A stretch of DNA of 64,000 bases. Origin: Planctomycetaceae bacterium. Its GTDB lineage: Bacteria > Planctomycetota > Planctomycetia > Planctomycetales > Planctomycetaceae. The DNA lies in assembly GCA_024742875.1 (NCBI GenBank), contig JANSXP010000009.1, positions 1 to 64,000 on the forward strand, in the 5' to 3' direction. Of this stretch, positions 59,276 through 64,000 are shown in pieces. A program made the position numbers and the translations under genes. A model generated the notes under the pieces. That model saw only the letters and a program-made list of their open reading frames with translations. It had not been told where the DNA came from and made no database searches. Numbering within the stretch: position 1 is the stretch's first letter; each line of letters opens with the position of its first letter.

Positions 59276-60649
59276 GTGATCAGCCATTCCGAAGCCGAGA
59301 CGGTGTTCATCATTGATGACGATCCCGTCATTCGTACGACATTCTGCAAGTCACTGGAAGATGCTGGATTTCAGGTCCATGCATTCGCCGACGCGGAAAG
59401 CGCGCTACTGCAAATGACCGACTCTGTGGCCGCTGTCCTGCTGGACCTGCGTCTGCCGCAGACTCAGGGACTGCAGTGTCTGAAACTCCTGCGGCGACAG
59501 TTTCCCGACACGTGCGTGATCGTCGTCAGCGGTTCAGCTGACGTGGGGGATATCGTGAGCTCCATGAAGGGCGGAGCGGTCAACTACCTGCGCAAGCCGG
59601 TGGATGCAGGGGAAATGGTCCAGGCGACCGTCGCGGCCCTCCAGGATCATTCATCAAGGCACGGCGCAGCGTTGACAGATTTGAGCGCCTCCTCTCCCGA
59701 AGAACTGCTGATTGGGCCCGCCCTGCTGTCCGACATGGGGCAGGCCGCCAAACTGAATTCCAGTGTCTTCCTTATGGGCGAAAGCGGCACGGGAAAAACG
59801 CTGGCCGCAAACTGGATTCACAATCGCAGTCCGCGGGCCGATTTTCGCATGGTCTCGCTGAACTGCGCGGCGCTTCCCCATGAGCTGGCGGAATCGGAAT
59901 TGTTCGGCCACACGAAGGGTGCGTTCACAGGAGCCGATCGCCATCGGCCGGGCAAAGTGGAACATGCTGACCGCGGGACGCTGTTCCTCGATGAGATTGG
60001 CGACCTGCCTCTCGCCGTGCAGCCCAAACTGCTCACCTTTCTGCAGGATCGCCGTGCCTCCCGTGTGGGAAGCAATGACGCCTACTCGTGCGATGTTCGC
60101 ATTATCTGCGCGACACATCGCAACCTTGCCAGCATGTGCGAGCAGGGAGAATTTCGGGAAGACCTCTACTATCGTCTGAATGTGCTTCCGGTCCACCTCC
60201 CGCCACTGCGTGAACGTCACGAGGAACTCGCCGGTATCTGTCGGATTCTGATCGCCCGAATCTGTCGGCGGTTTCAGTGCCGGGAACCGTTCCTGAGTGA
60301 TCCGGCGCTGCACATGCTGACCAGACACAACTGGCCGGGGAACATTCGCGAACTGGAAAACGTGCTTGAGCGAGCTGTGGCCTTCCTCCGCGGTGATGTC
60401 ATCGAGCACACCGACATTCGCATTCTTTCCGCCAATCGCAATGACGACAGCCCTCGCCCGTCGAGTGCGGCGGCTGGTGTCCGGACTTTGGTGGAACTTG
60501 AGCGTCAGGCGATTATTGACGCCCTGAACCAGTTCGGGGGCAACAAAGCGCAGACCGCTCGTGAACTGGGGATCAGTGAGAAGTCCATCTACAACAAGAT
60601 GAAGCGGCTGGGAATTCGCGCCGGCTCTACTTCCAGCGACAGTCGCTAA
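59276..60649 (+). CDS. NtrC-family sigma54-dependent response regulator (REC-AAA-Fis HTH)
   Basis: REC FIIDDDP...LLDLRLPQ...RKPVDAGEM; AAA GESGTGKT, ELFGHTKGAFTGADRHRPGKVEHADRGTLFLDEIGDLP; HTH NKAQTARELGISEKSIYNKMKRLGI. GTG 59276 with aaggag 6-7 nt upstream. Confidence 0.95.
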   Translation: MISHSEAETVFIIDDDPVIRTTFCKSLEDAGFQVHAFADAESALLQMTDSVAAVLLDLRLPQTQGLQCLKLLRRQFPDTCVIVVSGSADVGDIVSSMKGGAVNYLRKPVDAGEMVQATVAALQDHSSRHGAALTDLSASSPEELLIGPALLSDMGQAAKLNSSVFLMGESGTGKTLAANWIHNRSPRADFRMVSLNCAALPHELAESELFGHTKGAFTGADRHRPGKVEHADRGTLFLDEIGDLPLAVQPKLLTFLQDRRASRVGSNDAYSCDVRIICATHRNLASMCEQGEFREDLYYRLNVLPVHLPPLRERHEELAGICRILIARICRRFQCREPFLSDPALHMLTRHNWPGNIRELENVLERAVAFLRGDVIEHTDIRILSANRNDDSPRPSSAAAGVRTLVELERQAIIDALNQFGGNKAQTARELGISEKSIYNKMKRLGIRAGSTSSDSR

Positions 60650-60668
60650 ACGCATCAGAAGGCCCACT

Positions 60669-63284
60669 ATGGACGTTCCCTCCTCCCCGGCAACCGGTGA
60701 CACTTTGGCGCTGCAGACGCGATACAGGACGCTTATGGAAAGCTGTCCGGACCCCGTGCTGATCATCGACAGGAACGGAGGGCTTCTCGAATCCAGCCGC
60801 TCCGCCACAGACCTGTTTGGCGGGGCGGGCGGCAGCGTGCCGGTTGACGATGTCCGCGAACTGTTCGACGAATTCCCGCTGGAACAGACCCTCAGACAGA
60901 CTGACGACCAGCCGGTCGTCCAGCATGTGACAGCGCGTGATTCCCGCCGCAACACTTTTCCCGCTCGGATTCAGATTTCACGCGCCGCGGGCAATGGTCA
61001 GCCTTTCTGGATTGTGCATGTGCGAAATCTGACCGACCTGCAGTCCAGTCAGGCCGATCTGTTCGCTGCACGGGAGGCGTGGGCGCAGTGCTTTAACGCG
61101 CTGCCCGACCACATTTGCCTGCTCGATCTCACCGGCGCCATCCTCAAGGCCAATACGTCGATGAAGAATCGCTTTGAGCCAACTCACGGTCCGCTTGAGG
61201 GTGTCGACTACCGGCTCATCTACTGTGGCACGGCCACCCCCGACCCACAGCCACCATGCGCGGCCGTCCTGTGCGGAGGGCCTTCTGTCACTCTCGAGAC
61301 CGCACTGCCCGCTGTCCCCGGCTGGTTTGTTGTCTCCAGTTATCCCCTGCACAACTCCGCCGGTGAACTCTGGGGCGCGGTTTCGGTCGTGAAAGATGTG
61401 ACGGAAAGACGTCAGGCACAACTTGACCTGGACCGCCTGTTTGAAACGTCGATTGATGCCTGCTGCATTATGGAACGCAACACGCAGCTGAAACGGGTCA
61501 ATCAATCGTTCTGTGAGTCGTTCGGGATACCGAAAGACTGCGAACCACACAGCCTCCTGGAACTGGTTCACCCGGATGATGCGCTGGAAACCCGGCAGCG
61601 ACTGGAACGTCTGGAAGCGGGAGTCGAAATTCGCGGGTATCGCATTCGGTGCATGACGAATTCCGGAGAGTACCGCTGGTTTTCGTGGAGCATTCCGCCG
61701 GCAACTCCTGAGGAGTCTGCGGTGTGCGCCATTGGCCGAGATGTGACGGAACTGGAGTTGAGCGAGCAGCTGCTGAGGGTGGCCAGGCAGAAGGCTGAAG
61801 ATGCCAATGCGGCCAAGTCACAGTTCCTGGCGACCGTCAGCCACGAAATGCGGACTCCACTGCACGCAATCAACGGAGCACTGGAACTGATTGTGACGGC
61901 ATCAGACTCAGATGACGGTCTGCTTCAGACATGTCAGGAATCAGCCACCTCACTGCGTCGGCTGATCGACGACATTCTCGACTGCTCTCAGATGGAATCC
62001 GGGCACCTGCGGCTGAAGAACGCTCCGCTGCTGATCCGGGATGTCGTGGACCAGTGTGTGCGCAGATTCGCAAAGGCGGCGGACGCAGCGGGCATCAGGA
62101 TTGATGCGATCATTGATGAGTCGGTCCCCGAAAGCGTGCAGGGGGATGCCGAACGCCTGATTCAGGTTTTGACAAACCTGCTTTCCAATTCCCTGAAGTT
62201 CACCACCCAGGGAAGCGTTTCTCTGGCTGTCCGACTGGAACACAGATCCAGGGATCGATGTCGACTGTGTTTTGAAGTCATCGACACCGGAGTGGGCATT
62301 CATCCCGACCACAAAGATCGCATCTTCCGGATATTTCAGCAGGCGGACAATTCCATGCATCGCCCCGCCGGTGGGCTGGGGCTGGGGCTGTGGATCAGCC
62401 GTCGCATCGTCGAATCGATGAAAGGCACAATCGACGTCGAGAGTCAGCCGGACAGAGGCACGCATTTTCGGGTGGAACTGCCGTTTCGCATCATCGCTCC
62501 GCCGCATCCGGATCTGTCACCGGACAGCGATCACGCCGCGAGAAGAAGGCTGCGCATTCTGCTGGCAGACGATGACCGCGTGGGCGCGCGCATCACACGT
62601 GCGATGCTCGAATACCGTCACCACACCGTCGACTATTTCCCTGACGGCCGGTCTGTCTTGACAGCGATGTCGCAGAATGACGCGCATTATGATCTGATCC
62701 TGATGGACCTGATGATGCCTGAAATCGACGGCATACAGACGACTCAGCAGATTCGCCGTGGCGTTGAAAAATTTCGCAGCATTCCCATTTTGGCGGTGAG
62801 CGCTCATGCGATGCCGGATGCCGCCGGACTGTGCCGGCGGGCCGGCATCAACGGCTATCTGGCCAAACCATTCTCGCGCAGGCAGCTTGAAGACGCCATG
62901 GGAGCCGTCCTGAGCATCGGGACCACCACCGAACAGCCGGCTGTCGACCGACAGGAACTGCTCCAAAGGTGCAACGGAGACATCGCACTGATCAATTCAC
63001 TAACGGACATTTTTGAGCAGGCCGCATCCGGAGACGTCACGACCATCCGTCAGGCCCTTGAAGACAGAGACCATGAACAGATTCGCGCGGTCTCACATCG
63101 GCTGAAGGGAACACTGCAGCACCTGTGCGCCCACCAGGCGGCACTTGTAATCGTGCAGATTTCAGAGCTGAGCCTCAGCGACCGTGCGAAATCCGAACAG
63201 CTGCTTCAGGATCTGGAACTTCAGATCGCACGCATTGGCGAGGAGTTGCGGTCTGTCAGCAGTGTGCCGACAGACTGTCCCTAA
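60669..63284 (+). CDS. Hybrid sensor histidine kinase (multiple PAS, HisKA, HATPase_c, REC, HPt)
   Basis: H-box FLATVSHEMRTPLHAINGALELI; VLTNLLSNSLKFT; GGLGLGLWISRRIVESMKG; REC LLADDDRVG...LILMDLMMPEIDG; HPt VSHRLKGTLQHL. Confidence 0.95.
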   Translation: MDVPSSPATGDTLALQTRYRTLMESCPDPVLIIDRNGGLLESSRSATDLFGGAGGSVPVDDVRELFDEFPLEQTLRQTDDQPVVQHVTARDSRRNTFPARIQISRAAGNGQPFWIVHVRNLTDLQSSQADLFAAREAWAQCFNALPDHICLLDLTGAILKANTSMKNRFEPTHGPLEGVDYRLIYCGTATPDPQPPCAAVLCGGPSVTLETALPAVPGWFVVSSYPLHNSAGELWGAVSVVKDVTERRQAQLDLDRLFETSIDACCIMERNTQLKRVNQSFCESFGIPKDCEPHSLLELVHPDDALETRQRLERLEAGVEIRGYRIRCMTNSGEYRWFSWSIPPATPEESAVCAIGRDVTELELSEQLLRVARQKAEDANAAKSQFLATVSHEMRTPLHAINGALELIVTASDSDDGLLQTCQESATSLRRLIDDILDCSQMESGHLRLKNAPLLIRDVVDQCVRRFAKAADAAGIRIDAIIDESVPESVQGDAERLIQVLTNLLSNSLKFTTQGSVSLAVRLEHRSRDRCRLCFEVIDTGVGIHPDHKDRIFRIFQQADNSMHRPAGGLGLGLWISRRIVESMKGTIDVESQPDRGTHFRVELPFRIIAPPHPDLSPDSDHAARRRLRILLADDDRVGARITRAMLEYRHHTVDYFPDGRSVLTAMSQNDAHYDLILMDLMMPEIDGIQTTQQIRRGVEKFRSIPILAVSAHAMPDAAGLCRRAGINGYLAKPFSRRQLEDAMGAVLSIGTTTEQPAVDRQELLQRCNGDIALINSLTDIFEQAASGDVTTIRQALEDRDHEQIRAVSHRLKGTLQHLCAHQAALVIVQISELSLSDRAKSEQLLQDLELQIARIGEELRSVSSVPTDCP

Positions 63285-64000
63285 CGGCTGCCGGACAACG
63301 GGACTGGCAACGGCGCAATAACGGCAGCCAGTGGCCGATGATCGCTCTTCTTTGGTCCGTCCGGGAAGTCGCCAGCACGCACAATGACCGTTGCCGTGGC
63401 GTCCCAGGAACGCGCAGCAGCGCCGAGGAAGACGAAATCCAGAAATGAATCCGGGTAGTCATCTTCTCCATCACGATCGCCGTCGTACCAGTTCGTGTCC
63501 TGCAGTTCTCCCACAATCTCGACGTGTCGGGCACCGCCTCGACCCACAACAGTGACTTCCGTATCCGGAATCACCCAATTCCAGGCAAACCGACCGCCTT
63601 CGCTGGCCGGGTCACGAAGGAAGATGGACATGGCCTGATTGCCCGTCAGGTGCTGAAAGTCAAAGTCAAAGTTGTAATCGCCCGCAGCAATCACTGGCAG
63701 CGTCTGGACCTTAACCCACTCTCGCAGCAGGCGGGCCTGCGTCTGACGCGTGCGATTCGTGCCGCGATTCAGATGGTTGCCCATAAACAGAAACTCCAGA
63801 TCATCGTTTCGCACGTCCTTCAGTTTCACCAGACACGGCCGGCGATTTCCACCAGCCGGAAACGTCTCGCCCGCGTGCGAGGTGAGTTCGGCTGGACGAC
63901 CGTTCCCGGTTCCGGAATCAATCCGACGAAAACGATCCCTGCGGTAGAGCAGGGCAATGCGATCATCATTCCCTGTGGACGACAGGAGCAGTTCATAGTC
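63281..64000 (-). CDS. Endonuclease/exonuclease/phosphatase family protein, N-terminus beyond window edge
   Basis: Frame open to the window end (DYELLLSSTGNDDRIALLYRRDRFRRIDSG...); FLFMGNHLNRGTNRTRQTQARLLREWV, PVIAAGDYNFDFDF, DFVFLGAAA, KKSDHRPLAAVI. Confidence 0.85.
   Translation of the reverse strand, partial: DYELLLSSTGNDDRIALLYRRDRFRRIDSGTGNGRPAELTSHAGETFPAGGNRRPCLVKLKDVRNDDLEFLFMGNHLNRGTNRTRQTQARLLREWVKVQTLPVIAAGDYNFDFDFQHLTGNQAMSIFLRDPASEGGRFAWNWVIPDTEVTVVGRGGARHVEIVGELQDTNWYDGDRDGEDDYPDSFLDFVFLGAAARSWDATATVIVRAGDFPDGPKKSDHRPLAAVIAPLPVPLSGSR

Noticed and set aside
59654-60955. 433-aa - strand ORF opposite the NtrC-type regulator
   Set aside because: Antisense to invariant REC/AAA motifs; shadow ORF.
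1-64000. Mobile element, prophage, toxin-antitoxin or defence island
   Set aside because: No transposase, integrase, phage structural, nuclease-defence or toxin-antitoxin motifs recognised in any supported CDS.
1-64000. tRNA/rRNA genes
   Set aside because: No cloverleaf-like or rRNA-like sequence noticed in the short intergenic gaps; a tRNAscan/Infernal run would be needed to exclude them.

Overview
The window looks like chromosomal DNA from a GC-rich member of the Planctomycetota. This is inferred from gene content: paired DUF1592-type cytochromes and DUF1552 proteins, a DUF1559 prepilin-like protein, N-terminal LEPR-like export motifs, many sulfatases, and a Ser/Thr kinase plus ECF sigma genes. 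I see no tRNA, rRNA, CRISPR array, prophage or IS element. Left to right: a glycogen/glucose operon (pgi-glgP-malQ); two DUF1592/DUF1552 clusters interleaved with sulfatases; an ECF sigma factor with a tiny HxxxCxxC protein; a LEPR coiled-coil protein divergent from a Ser/Thr kinase, putative beta-barrel and ECF sigma; a diguanylate cyclase; a heptaheme-type cytochrome; a truncated class-III FBPase remnant; a PQQ-propeller/sulfatase fusion; a tightly overlapping MoxR-DUF58-BatA/VWA operon; an ECF/FecR pair; another sulfatase; and a sigma54-linked locus (about 56.4-63.3 kb). In that last locus a PEP-CTERM gene and a four-gene operon (two uncharacterised membrane proteins, an NtrC-type regulator and a hybrid histidine kinase) diverge from one intergenic region. 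That region carries two opposed sigma54-type promoter matches and a pair of identical 11-mers between them. I consider it the best candidate for an undescribed regulatory/surface system. All family assignments come from reading translations by eye; no database search was run.
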